From Candidatus Latescibacterota bacterium (GTDB lineage Bacteria > Latescibacterota > UBA2968 > UBA8231): a DNA stretch of 16,141 nt. The notes beneath the pieces are model-generated. The model made no database searches and was not told the DNA's origin. It worked only from the letters and a program-made list of their open reading frames with translations. Below, one piece after another: positions 1 to 8,388 of this stretch (position 1 is its first letter; the number at the start of each line of letters is the position of its first letter). Made by a program: the position numbers and the translations under genes. The stretch is from NCBI GenBank assembly GCA_021295675.1, contig JAGWBY010000020.1, positions 493 to 16,633 of the forward strand, written 5' to 3'.

Positions 1-358
1 GCAAAAAAGGCAGATACTTTTTGCCGTCCTCGCCCATGATGGGCAATACGACCTCGTCGCGCAGGAAGAGGACGATGGCTTCGAAGAAATTGGCCATACC
101 CGAAGGCACGGTGCGCGGTTTGCGGAAGGCCCTGAGCATGAGCACTATGAGCAGGATGCTCGCCACCCACATAATCACTACGTGCCGGGTGATGGAGAGG
201 TCGATGCCGAAAAGCTCTAGCGAAGGAAGAGAAACTTCGCCTGCGAGCAGGTGATCAAAATCGACAAAGGGCAATTCGATATAAGGGCTATCTAGAATGT
301 GCCCTATGATGTCCACTTGCGCATTTGCGGCATCTGCCGCCTGCGTATCGCCAGCCAT
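1..358 (-). CDS. atpB: F-type ATP synthase subunit a, N-terminal part (runs off the window)
   Basis: This is the membrane subunit a of the F0 sector, which carries ions between the membrane half-channels and the c-ring. Only the first 119 codons are inside the window. The start is the ATG at 358-356, with an AAGG Shine-Dalgarno-like stretch a few bases upstream. After a polar N-terminus comes the segment HILDSPYIELPFVDF, typical of subunit a. A hydrophobic helix follows (roughly residues 61-74), then RAFRKPRTVPSGMANFFEA, which matches the family pattern of a basic loop before the helix that begins with FFE. The residues that would reveal H+ or Na+ specificity lie outside the window, as does the essential arginine. 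It follows atpZ and the broken AtpI-like gene, and it has its own candidate promoter just upstream. Identification is by recalled family patterns, not a search. Confidence 0.9.
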   Translation of the reverse strand, partial: MAGDTQAADAANAQVDIIGHILDSPYIELPFVDFDHLLAGEVSLPSLELFGIDLSITRHVVIMWVASILLIVLMLRAFRKPRTVPSGMANFFEAIVLFLRDEVVLPIMGEDGKKYLPFL

Positions 359-417
359 TTGCTGCCTTGTGAAATATCCAAAATAGGAGGGAAATCTGTT
401 GCAGTAGCCAACCGAAT

Positions 418-446
418 AAATTAATTAGGCCACAAATTTCTGTCAA
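418..446 (-). promoter_or_regulatory. Candidate sigma70-type promoter for atpB
   Basis: On the minus strand there is a perfect -35 hexamer TTGACA (446-441), a 17-base spacer, and a weaker -10 box TAATTT (423-418) in an AT-rich stretch. The predicted start of transcription is near 411, giving a leader of about 50 bases before the atpB ATG at 358. It lies in the roughly 100-base gap between the broken AtpI-like gene and atpB. The -35 match and spacing are seen directly. Activity is inferred. Confidence 0.45.
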
Positions 447-462
447 TACCTCACGAGCGCTT

Positions 463-730
463 CTAGCGCTTTGAACGGCCTTGTAACTTGAGTACGTAAA
501 AGATTTCAAACGCAAGAAAAAGCAAGTACGCAGCCACTAGCGCGACGAAGTAACTTTCGGCATGGATCTCAGCCCATCTGAGCACCACTACCGCTCGCGA
601 TCATCCCCCCGAAGAAGGCGATTATAAAGGTTTGCATGCCCTTGCCCCATCCCCAGCGAATCGCCGCCAGCGCGAGCGCGCCGTTGACCCCAGCGACCAC
701 CAATCCAGCGGCGATGCTGTCCCAATTCAC
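463..730 (-). pseudogene. AtpI-like ATP synthase accessory membrane protein, frameshifted
   Basis: The reading frame opens with GTG at 730-728, overlapping the TGA of atpZ (GTGA). It encodes MNWDSIAAGLVVAGVNGALA..., a first membrane segment, and a second helix ending in AFFGGM, the typical AtpI-family turn. It then runs into out-of-frame sequence and a TGA at 571-569. The next frame picks up without loss from about position 600: AVVVLRWAEIHAESYFVAL, then the helix VAAYLLFLAFEIFYVLKLQG, ending at TAG 465-463. Joined, the two parts give a protein of about 88 residues with three to four membrane segments. This is a normal size for the small AtpI-type protein that precedes subunit a. The change behaves as one extra base (or 3n+2 bases missing) between about 571 and 601. 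Whether it is real or a sequencing error cannot be told from this sequence. Confidence 0.72.
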
Positions 731-969
731 GATCCGTCCTCCCGCTTGCGCCGCTCATCTAAGTCCATCAGCGTCCGATAGAGTTTGTAAAACCCGCCCC
801 CCGCGCCAAGCAGGGTGCCCAACACGAGAAAGAGCGGCGTAGTTGCAAATTTGTCGTCGAGCCACCAGCCGAGAAACACAAAGATCAGGATCGTCGCTGC
901 GAATTGAATTCCCAGACTGACGTAAGGGCCAATTTCCGCGTATGCCCCGGTCTTTTTTTTGGCGACCAT
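727..969 (-). CDS. atpZ: AtpZ/AtpI-family ATP synthase assembly membrane protein
   Basis: This encodes a small membrane protein of 80 residues found at the head of many bacterial atp operons. The family is linked to F0 assembly and to Mg2+/Ca2+ handling. The start is the ATG at 969-967. A further 41 in-frame codons upstream read through the terminator hairpin and are not considered coding. After a lysine-rich start (MVAKKKTGAYAEIG) there are two hydrophobic helices, about residues 16-36 and 45-63. They include the family hallmarks GWWLDDKF and LGTLLGAGGGFYKLYR. The tail is charged. No clear Shine-Dalgarno sequence precedes the ATG, which sits only about 13 bases after the T tract of the nqr terminator. 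Its stop overlaps the GTG of the AtpI-like gene, consistent with translational coupling. Confidence 0.85.
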   Translation of the reverse strand: MVAKKKTGAYAEIGPYVSLGIQFAATILIFVFLGWWLDDKFATTPLFLVLGTLLGAGGGFYKLYRTLMDLDERRKREDGS

Positions 970-981
970 ATTTTTACGAGT

Positions 982-1010
982 AAAGAAAAACGGCGGACCG
1001 CCGTCCGCCG
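982..1010 (-). terminator. Intrinsic terminator after nqrM, directly before atpZ
   Basis: On the minus strand a perfect 8-bp stem, CGGCGGAC / GTCCGCCG with a GGCG loop (1010-991), is followed at once by TTTTTCTTT (990-982). This is a textbook rho-independent terminator for leftward transcription. It lies 25 bases past the nqrM stop and 13 bases before the atpZ start codon. It should end the nqr transcript, or act as an attenuator if nqr and atp are co-transcribed. The opposite strand has no matching T tract, so it is one-directional. Confidence 0.88.
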
Positions 1011-1034
1011 CTATATCAAAGCTGCCGACAGTGC

Positions 1035-1238
1035 TCAGCTTTTCTCCGACTCGGCATCCCCGCACGAGCCGGGAGCCTGACCGCACTCGCACATAGGCTC
1101 ACCCAACGCATCGCGCATAGTGCCCAGTCCTCCGCACGAGCCTTGGAGGCGACGATTGCTGAAGATCACGCCGACAGCCATGGCGGCCATAACCAGTCCG
1201 AACGCGGCGAACGCGGCGATAAGCATGCTCACAGTCAT
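1035..1238 (-). CDS. nqrM: Na+-NQR maturation protein NqrM
   Basis: This encodes a small membrane-anchored protein of 67 residues needed for maturation of Na+-NQR. It is thought to deliver iron to the cysteine-ligated iron site between NqrD and NqrE. One N-terminal membrane helix (about residues 4-26, ending [10 protein letters not shown]) is followed by the family motif GSCGGLG and more cysteines. The four cysteines are C35, C50, C52 and C59, within SCGG, CEC and GSCG. The start is the ATG at 1238-1236, with a strong GGAGG Shine-Dalgarno eight bases upstream. It lies 17 bases after nqrF, the usual place for this gene, and is the last gene before the terminator. Confidence 0.93.
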   Translation of the reverse strand: MTVSMLIAAFAAFGLVMAAMAVGVIFSNRRLQGSCGGLGTMRDALGEPMCECGQAPGSCGDAESEKS

Positions 1239-1255
1239 CTTGCATTCCTCCCGAC

Positions 1256-2476
1256 TTAAAACTCGTCGAAGCGGATCATTTCCTCTTCAATGCCTAAATC
1301 GTCGAGCATCCCGAGCGCGGATTGGAGCATCAGCGGCGGGCCGCACAGGTAATATTCGACGTCTTCAGGGGAATGATCGTACACTACCTGGTGAATAAAG
1401 CCCACATAGCCGTCCCAATTGTCCTCTGGCCGCGGCTCGGACATGGCGATGTGGAAGGTGAAATTGGGAAACTCCTCTTCGATTTTGCGGAAATGGTCCT
1501 CGTAGAAGACCTCGTTGGGATTGCGCGCTCCGTACCAATAGGACACCTTGCGCCCGGTCTTGAGCGTATGGAAGAGGTGGTATAGATGCGAGCGCAGAGG
1601 TGCCATGCCCGCGCCACCGCCGATATAGACCATCTCGCGGTCGGTTTCCTGGATGAAGAACTCGCCGAAAGGCCCCGAGATCGTCACCTTGTCGCCCGGC
1701 TTGCGGCTGAACACATAGGAAGAGGCGATGCCGGGCGGCACATCCTCCCAGCCGCCCTTTTCGCGATCGGGCGGCGGGGTGGCGATGCGGATGTTGAGCA
1801 TGATGATGTCACCCTCGGCCGGGTGATTGGCCATTGAATAGGCGCGGAAGATGGGTTCGGTATTGACGAGCTTGAAGTCCCAGACGTTGAAGCGATCCCA
1901 ATCGGGGTGGAAGCGCTCGTCGATGGCCTCAAAGTCCTTGAAGTCGCACTCAAAGGGCGGCACTTCGATCTGGATAAAGCCGCCGGGCTGGAAATCCAGC
2001 GTCTCGCCCTCGGGGAGCTTGACGACAAATTCCTTGATAAAGGTCGCCACATTGTCGTTGGATACTACTTCGCACTCCCACTTTTTGACCGAGAACACTT
2101 CGGGCGGCACTTCGATCTCCATGTCCTGCTTGACGTTGACCTGACAGGACAGCCGCACGCCCTCGCGCGCCTCGCGCTTGGTAATGTGGCTGGTCTCGGT
2201 CTGCAAGATATCGCCACCACCCTCGTAGATGTTGACCTTGCACTGGGCGCAGGTACCACCGCCGCCGCAGGCCGAAGACACGAAGACCTTGTTGTCGGCC
2301 AGCACGTTGAGCAGCTTGCCCCCGGCTGGGACGGAAAGGGCCTTGCTCTGGTCGTCGTTGATGAGGATCCGCACGTTGCCGCTGGGCACCAGCCGGGAGC
2401 GGGCGACCAAAATTACGGCCACTAGGGCCAGCACCACGCCCGTGAACATGCCGACGCCGGAAATAACTTCAGTCAT
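1256..2476 (-). CDS. nqrF: Na+-NQR subunit F (NADH-oxidising, 2Fe-2S and FAD)
   Basis: NqrF takes electrons from NADH through FAD to a 2Fe-2S cluster, starting the electron path of the sodium pump. The protein has 406 residues, close to the usual 405-410. One N-terminal membrane helix (about residues 7-25) is followed by a plant-type ferredoxin domain with ligands C70, C76, C79 and C111 (motif [13 protein letters not shown]). These are the same positions as I recall for the Vibrio protein. A ferredoxin reductase-type domain follows, with the FAD motif RAYSMANHP near residue 212, the nucleotide motif [13 protein letters not shown] near 286, and LCGPPLM plus the C-terminal aromatic-containing RFDEF. 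It starts at ATG 2476-2474, 16 bases after nqrE. No lesion is visible. Confidence 0.97.
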   Translation of the reverse strand: MTEVISGVGMFTGVVLALVAVILVARSRLVPSGNVRILINDDQSKALSVPAGGKLLNVLADNKVFVSSACGGGGTCAQCKVNIYEGGGDILQTETSHITKREAREGVRLSCQVNVKQDMEIEVPPEVFSVKKWECEVVSNDNVATFIKEFVVKLPEGETLDFQPGGFIQIEVPPFECDFKDFEAIDERFHPDWDRFNVWDFKLVNTEPIFRAYSMANHPAEGDIIMLNIRIATPPPDREKGGWEDVPPGIASSYVFSRKPGDKVTISGPFGEFFIQETDREMVYIGGGAGMAPLRSHLYHLFHTLKTGRKVSYWYGARNPNEVFYEDHFRKIEEEFPNFTFHIAMSEPRPEDNWDGYVGFIHQVVYDHSPEDVEYYLCGPPLMLQSALGMLDDLGIEEEMIRFDEF

Positions 2477-2492
2477 AAAACGCTCTTTTCTC

Positions 2493-3104
2493 TTATAGCT
2501 GAATACCGGAAAAGGACATAAAAGCCAACGACATCAGGCCCACCGTAATGAAAGTGATCCCGAGGCCGCGCAGCCCGGGGGGCACGTCGCTGTACTTCAT
2601 CTTCTCGCGAATGCCTGCCAACGCGACGATAGCCAGCGCCCAGCCGAAGCCGGAGCCAAAACCAAAAACTACGCTCTCGCCGAGGTTGTAGTCGCGCTCG
2701 ACCATGAACAACGAACCACCTAAGATCGCGCAATTGACGGTAATCAAGGGCAGGAAGATACCCAGCGCATTGTAGAGGGCCGGCACGAACTTGTCGAGAA
2801 ACATCTCGAGAATCTGCACCATGGCGGCGATGATGCCGATGTAACTAATCAGCCCCACAAAGGTCAGATCTACCCCACTCAAGCCTGCCCACGCCAGAGC
2901 GTCTTCCTTGAGCAGGTACTGGTAGATTAGGTTGTTGGCTGGGACAGTAACCGTCTGTACCACGATTACGGCGATCCCAAGCCCGAACGCCGTCTGCACC
3001 TCCTTGGAGACCGCTAGAAAAGTACACATCCCCAAAAAGAAGGCCAGCGCCATGTTCTCGACGAACACGGACTTCATAAATATGCTCAGATAGGCTTCGA
3101 CCAT
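2493..3104 (-). CDS. nqrE: Na+-NQR subunit E (integral membrane)
   Basis: NqrE is one of the two homologous six-helix membrane subunits that form the Na+-NQR core and bind an iron centre together with NqrD. The protein has 203 residues, the normal length. It is almost wholly hydrophobic, starting [20 protein letters not shown]. The iron-ligand cysteines are present in [11 protein letters not shown] (C27) and [11 protein letters not shown] (C125). The conserved stretch [20 protein letters not shown] is also there. The ATG at 3104-3102 lies 6 bases after the nqrD stop, with the Shine-Dalgarno AGGAGG inside the end of nqrD, so translation is probably coupled. Confidence 0.97.
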   Translation of the reverse strand: MVEAYLSIFMKSVFVENMALAFFLGMCTFLAVSKEVQTAFGLGIAVIVVQTVTVPANNLIYQYLLKEDALAWAGLSGVDLTFVGLISYIGIIAAMVQILEMFLDKFVPALYNALGIFLPLITVNCAILGGSLFMVERDYNLGESVVFGFGSGFGWALAIVALAGIREKMKYSDVPPGLRGLGITFITVGLMSLAFMSFSGIQL

Positions 3105-3110
3105 CTTCGG

Positions 3111-3734
3111 TTATTCCTCCTCGACCTGATCGCTCTTCCAGCTTCGGAGCGCCCATATAAACAAGCCAATGATAAAAAACGCACTCGGCGGCAAGAGCAT
3201 CAGGCCGTTGGGCGCGTACCAACCCCCCTCGGCGGCCAATGCGAACATTGGTACCCCAAAAAGCGAACCCGATCCGAATAGCTCGCGCAACACGCCGACG
3301 ACCAGCAGAATGACGCTGTAGCCCAAGGCGTTCCCCAAGCCGTCGAGAAAGCTCAGCCCAGGGCCGTTCTGCGAGGCGAAAGCCTCGGCCCGCCCCATGA
3401 TAATGCAGTTGGTGATGATCAGGCCGACGAAGACCGAGAGCTGTTTACTTATATCAAAGGCATAGGCGCGCAGGAATTGATCGACGATAATCACCAGCGA
3501 GGCGATGATCGTCATCTGCACGATAATGCGGATATTGGCCGGGATAAAGTTGCGAATCAAGCTGACGGCCATGTTGGAACAACAGAGTACAAAAATGACC
3601 GCCAAGCACATGGTGACGGTGGTTTCCAACTTGGTCGTCACCGCCAGCGCCGAGCATATACCGAGGCTCAGCAAGGCAATGGGATTGGAGTCAAAGAGCG
3701 GCCTAAAGAGGACGTCTCTTGGTTTATCAGCCAT
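3111..3734 (-). CDS. nqrD: Na+-NQR subunit D (integral membrane)
   Basis: NqrD is the partner of NqrE in the membrane core of the sodium pump. The protein has 207 residues, the usual size, starting [20 protein letters not shown]. It has six predicted membrane helices. The two iron-ligand cysteines are in [12 protein letters not shown] (C27) and [16 protein letters not shown] (C110). The last is a strong family signature. The ATG at 3734-3732 follows directly on the TAA of nqrC, and a GAGGAG Shine-Dalgarno lies in the last codons of nqrC. Normal translation therefore depends on ribosomes finishing nqrC, which matters because nqrC is frameshifted here. Confidence 0.97.
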   Translation of the reverse strand: MADKPRDVLFRPLFDSNPIALLSLGICSALAVTTKLETTVTMCLAVIFVLCCSNMAVSLIRNFIPANIRIIVQMTIIASLVIIVDQFLRAYAFDISKQLSVFVGLIITNCIIMGRAEAFASQNGPGLSFLDGLGNALGYSVILLVVGVLRELFGSGSLFGVPMFALAAEGGWYAPNGLMLLPPSAFFIIGLFIWALRSWKSDQVEEE

Positions 3735-4507
3735 TTAACTAACTCCTCGTTCTTTGAGCTTGGCCAGATACGGCCCAAAGGTTTCCGCACCCAGCCAGTA
3801 GCGCAGCATGTCTCTGACGCCGCGCGAGGTAATGGTGGCACCCGACAGCCCATCAACCTGATACTGAGCTTCGGGCCGTCCCGGGACGACCTTGCCCCTG
3901 ATCACTTCGATGCGCACGGCACCGCTTTCGTCGAAGGCCTTTTTGCCGTCCCACAGGGCCTTTCGCCTCCCAAACCTGGAGTCTCGGCGTGCTCGTAGTA
4001 CACCAGTCCGCGGATGGTATTGAGGTCCCTAGCATCGAGGGCCACAAATCCATAGAGCGTTGACCACAGACCTAAGCCGTGGACGGGCAGGATGACCTTT
4101 TTGATCTTGCCCTTTTGCGAGACCAAGTACACCGAGGCATGGAGGGCGCGGCGCTTGACGTTGGCAATATCTATATCGGCCGGTACCACCTCGCTCTGCG
4201 CCGGGTCTTTGGCCGCCCGCCGCTGGTCGTACTCAATCGGATCAACGCCATCGACGTATTCGCCGGTCGCCAAATCGACGACGCGGGTATTTATATTTCG
4301 GTATAACTCATCGATGCGCTCGCCGCTGGCGACCTCGCCGGATTTCAACAGACCCGCGGCCATTAGAATATTGCGCTTCTTGTCGAGCGTCTTGTTGACT
4401 GCTTGGGTCGGCCGCAGCGACACCGCCGCCGCCGATACCAGCACCGAGCAGACGAGGCAAACGCCGAGCGCCACGCTGAATGTTCTACCTACGGAATCGT
4501 TAGCCAC
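3735..4507 (-). pseudogene. nqrC: Na+-NQR subunit C (covalent FMN), interrupted by a small deletion and frameshift
   Basis: NqrC is the mostly periplasmic subunit that carries a covalently bound FMN. The start is GTG at 4507-4505, with Shine-Dalgarno AGGAGA about ten bases upstream and 14 bases after nqrB. The first 182 codons are normal: one N-terminal membrane helix, then DKKRNILMAAG, VILPVHGLGLWSTLYGFVALD and ETPGLGGE. At position about 3962 the frame changes by -1. The rest continues as KALWDGKKAFDESGAVRIEVIRG..., with the flavinylation motif DGLSGAT (3854-3834), and ends ...GPYLAKLKERGVS at 3735. The family normally has about six more residues (pattern VENPxW) at the junction, so about 19 bases seem to be missing. 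The joined parts make about 257 residues. As written, the first frame stops at 3902, before the FMN site. Confidence 0.9.
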
Positions 4508-4521
4508 TTTGTCTATCTCTC

Positions 4522-5739
4522 CTAAGAGCTGACGGCGGTGCGGGCCAGCCTGCGCTTCATGTTGGCTTGTATTGCTACGTAGTCGATCGCGGGCGCGAAG
4601 ACATTGCCAAAGAGAATGGCCAGCATTACGCCCTCGGGGAAGGCCGGGTTGATCACGCGGATCAGCACGGTCATAAAGCCTATGAGCGCCCCGTACACCC
4701 AACGGCCAGCCGGGGTCATGGTCGCCGACACCGGATCCGTCGCCATATAGACGCAGCCAAAGGCATATCCGCCCAGCACCAAATGCCAAGCCGCGTCCAT
4801 CTGGAACATCGGGTTGGTATCGCTGCCAATCGCGTACAGCAATTCGGCGCAAACGACCGTGGCCGCCGTCATGCTGACGATAATTTGCCAAGAGCCGACC
4901 CTAGTCGCGATGAGGATGGCCGCGCCGATCAGACAGGCTAGGGTCGATGTTTCGCCCATAGATCCGGGGATCGTGCCCAAGAAGGCCTGCGTCCACGTCA
5001 CCGCGCCAGTAACGGCCGCCATGCCATCGGCAGCAGCGGCCCCTAGCGGGGTAGCGTACGTAAAGCCATCGACCGCGACCCAGACCGCATCGCCAGTGAT
5101 CTCGACGGGATACGCAAAATAGAGAAAAGCTCGCCCGGTCAGCGCCGGATTGAGGAAATTTTTGCCGGTACCGCCGAAGACCTCTTTACCTATCACCACG
5201 CCGAAACTAATGCCAATGGCCACCTGCCACAGGGGGATCGTCGGCGGCAGGGTCAGGGGAAAGAGCATACCCGTGACCAAGAAGCCCTCGTTGATCTCGT
5301 GCTTGCGAACCATTGCGAAAAGCCCCTCCCACAAGCCGCCCACCATATTGCACACCAAAAAGACGGGGAAAAAATAGAGGAAGCCGTGGAACACATTGGC
5401 CAACGGGTTATGGGGATTGTAGCCGATGCCGAGGATGTCGATGATGATCCCGCGCCATTCGCCCGTCGTGGCCGCCCCCATCTGCTCCATGGCCAAGTTG
5501 ATCTGATAGCCAGTGTTCCACATGGCCATGAAGATACAGGGCGCGAGCGCGACGACGACCGTAATCATAGTGCGCTTGAGGTCAATGCCGTCGCGCACGT
5601 GCGTCGGCCCCTCAGTGACGCGACCGGGCGTATATAAAAATGTATCGGCTGCCTCGTATAGAGCGTAGAACTTTTCCAGCCGCCCCCCCTTGTGGAAAAG
5701 AGGCTCGGCTTGGTCGAGCAGATCTCGCAAAACCTTCAT
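4522..5739 (-). CDS. nqrB: Na+-NQR subunit B (integral membrane, FMN and riboflavin)
   Basis: NqrB is the large membrane subunit of the sodium pump. It takes part in Na+ transport and quinone binding and carries a covalent FMN on a threonine. The protein has 405 residues, close to the usual 410-415. Recognisable stretches are [19 protein letters not shown], the Gly-rich [28 protein letters not shown], the flavinylation site [11 protein letters not shown] (T230), [22 protein letters not shown] and [19 protein letters not shown]. The glycine of the common (S/T)GAT motif is replaced by tyrosine (T-Y-A-T), while the Asp and the FMN-bearing Thr are kept. The ATG at 5739-5737 lies 9 bases after the nqrA stop. 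No frame problem is visible. Confidence 0.97.
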   Translation of the reverse strand: MKVLRDLLDQAEPLFHKGGRLEKFYALYEAADTFLYTPGRVTEGPTHVRDGIDLKRTMITVVVALAPCIFMAMWNTGYQINLAMEQMGAATTGEWRGIIIDILGIGYNPHNPLANVFHGFLYFFPVFLVCNMVGGLWEGLFAMVRKHEINEGFLVTGMLFPLTLPPTIPLWQVAIGISFGVVIGKEVFGGTGKNFLNPALTGRAFLYFAYPVEITGDAVWVAVDGFTYATPLGAAAADGMAAVTGAVTWTQAFLGTIPGSMGETSTLACLIGAAILIATRVGSWQIIVSMTAATVVCAELLYAIGSDTNPMFQMDAAWHLVLGGYAFGCVYMATDPVSATMTPAGRWVYGALIGFMTVLIRVINPAFPEGVMLAILFGNVFAPAIDYVAIQANMKRRLARTAVSS

Positions 5740-5748
5740 TGAATGCGT

Positions 5749-7132
<1,384 letters not shown>

Positions 7133-7383
7133 CCAGCTATTTCCATCTGTAAGAAAAATAGGACGCTAATTCGCCACTGAAGAGTTTTTATGTCTCATAA
7201 TCGGCCAGATATTCAAAGCGCGGGCGCGCCGTCTAGCCCGTTTACCTCCGCAAACAGCCTAAAAATAAAAGCCAAGAAACGCGATGGAGCAAGACATTTG
7301 CGTGGAAGACGCGGGCTAGACCTTGCCAAACCGGGTGAAACCTCGGATTTTAGACGCTCATTCACCAAACTGATTGAGGAATT

Positions 7384-8388
7384 ATGAGCCTGAATGCGTC
7401 TGCAACGCGCGAGGAAATCGCTGCTCTCTACAAAAGCCCTATACTCGACCTCATATACCGAGCCGCGACTGTTCATCGCGAGCACCACGACCCGCGGCAA
7501 GTACAAGTCTGCACCCTGCTGTCGATCAAGACCGGCGGCTGTCCTGAAAATTGCAGCTATTGCTCGCAATCGGCCCACTTCGATACGAGCCTCGAACGCC
7601 AAGACCTACTGTCGCTAGATGCCGTGCGCGCAGCCGCCGAGTGCGCCGCAGCCGCTGGCAGTACGCGCTTCTGCATGGGCGCGGCTTGGCGCCAAGTCCG
7701 CGACGGCGCGGAATTCGACCGAGTGTTGGACATGGTGCGCACAGTCGCTGCCACCGGCATGGAAGTCTGCTGCACATTGGGCATGCTCACCGCCGATCAA
7801 GCCCGCCAGTTGCGGGAAGCCGGCCTCCACGCGTACAACCACAACCTAGACACTGGGGAAAACTACTACCCCGAAATCGTCTCCACCCGCACCTATCGCG
7901 ACCGCCTCGAAACCCTAGGCCACGTCGGTCGCGCCGGGATATCGGTCTGCTGCGGCGGCATCTTGGGCATGGGCGAAAGCGACGAAGACCGCATAGACCT
8001 GCTCTGCGCGCTCTTGCAACTACCAACGCCGCCGGAATCCATACCGGTCAACGCCCTAGTACCCATCGCCGGCACGCCGTTGGGCGACCGCGAAAAGACG
8101 ACTGTGTGGGAGCTCGTCCGCATGATTGCCTGCGCCCGCATCCTCTTTCCCGAGGCCATGGTGCGCCTCTCGGCTGGGCGCGACCAGCTCTCGACAGCCG
8201 AACAAGCCCTGTGCTTTTTGGCCGGAGCCAATTCCATCTTCTCGGGCGACCGCCTGTTGACTACGCCCCACCCCGGCACTGACGCCGACCAAGCCCTCTT
8301 CGACCTGCTCGACCTAGAAGCGCGGCCGCCGCAAAGCGCTTCAGAGCGCGTCGATCAACTCGCAGAAGCAGTCGTAGATCGAAGCTAG
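7384..8388 (+). CDS. bioB: Biotin synthase BioB
   Basis: BioB is the radical-SAM enzyme that inserts sulfur into dethiobiotin to make biotin. The protein has 334 residues. The 4Fe-4S/SAM cysteines are C53, C57 and C60 in GGCPENCSYCSQSAH. The 2Fe-2S ligands are C97 (RFCMGAAWR), a Cys in MEVCCTLG, a Cys in ISVCCGG, and the arginine in VRLSAGR. Early positions coincide with my recollection of the E. coli enzyme. YNHNLDTG and FSGDRLLTTP are further signatures. The ATG at 7384 has Shine-Dalgarno GAGGA five bases upstream. The last 16 codons overlap the 3' end of bioA on the other strand by 48 bases. bioB stands apart from the other bio genes and reads in the opposite direction. Confidence 0.98.
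   Translation: MSLNASATREEIAALYKSPILDLIYRAATVHREHHDPRQVQVCTLLSIKTGGCPENCSYCSQSAHFDTSLERQDLLSLDAVRAAAECAAAAGSTRFCMGAAWRQVRDGAEFDRVLDMVRTVAATGMEVCCTLGMLTADQARQLREAGLHAYNHNLDTGENYYPEIVSTRTYRDRLETLGHVGRAGISVCCGGILGMGESDEDRIDLLCALLQLPTPPESIPVNALVPIAGTPLGDREKTTVWELVRMIACARILFPEAMVRLSAGRDQLSTAEQALCFLAGANSIFSGDRLLTTPHPGTDADQALFDLLDLEARPPQSASERVDQLAEAVVDRS

Noticed and set aside
3955..3972. Programmed -1 frameshift in nqrC at GGCGAAAGG
   Set aside because: There is no proper X-XXY-YYZ heptamer, and the joined product still lacks about six conserved residues, so a deletion explains it better.
7188..7200. TTATG-TCT-CATAA as a BioR-type site before bioB
   Set aside because: It is only a 5+5 repeat, does not match the 12-bp BioR consensus as I recall it, and is likely by chance in an AT-rich stretch.
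7190..7387. 65-codon open frame on the plus strand ending in an ATGA overlap with bioB, a possible leader gene
   Set aside because: It has no ribosome site and a low-complexity Arg/Lys-rich product, and its overlap with bioB can arise by chance. bioB has its own Shine-Dalgarno.
7551..8282. 243-codon open frame inside bioB in another frame
   Set aside because: Its product is Arg/Pro/His-rich, typical of a GC-rich shadow frame. bioB itself is complete and conserved.
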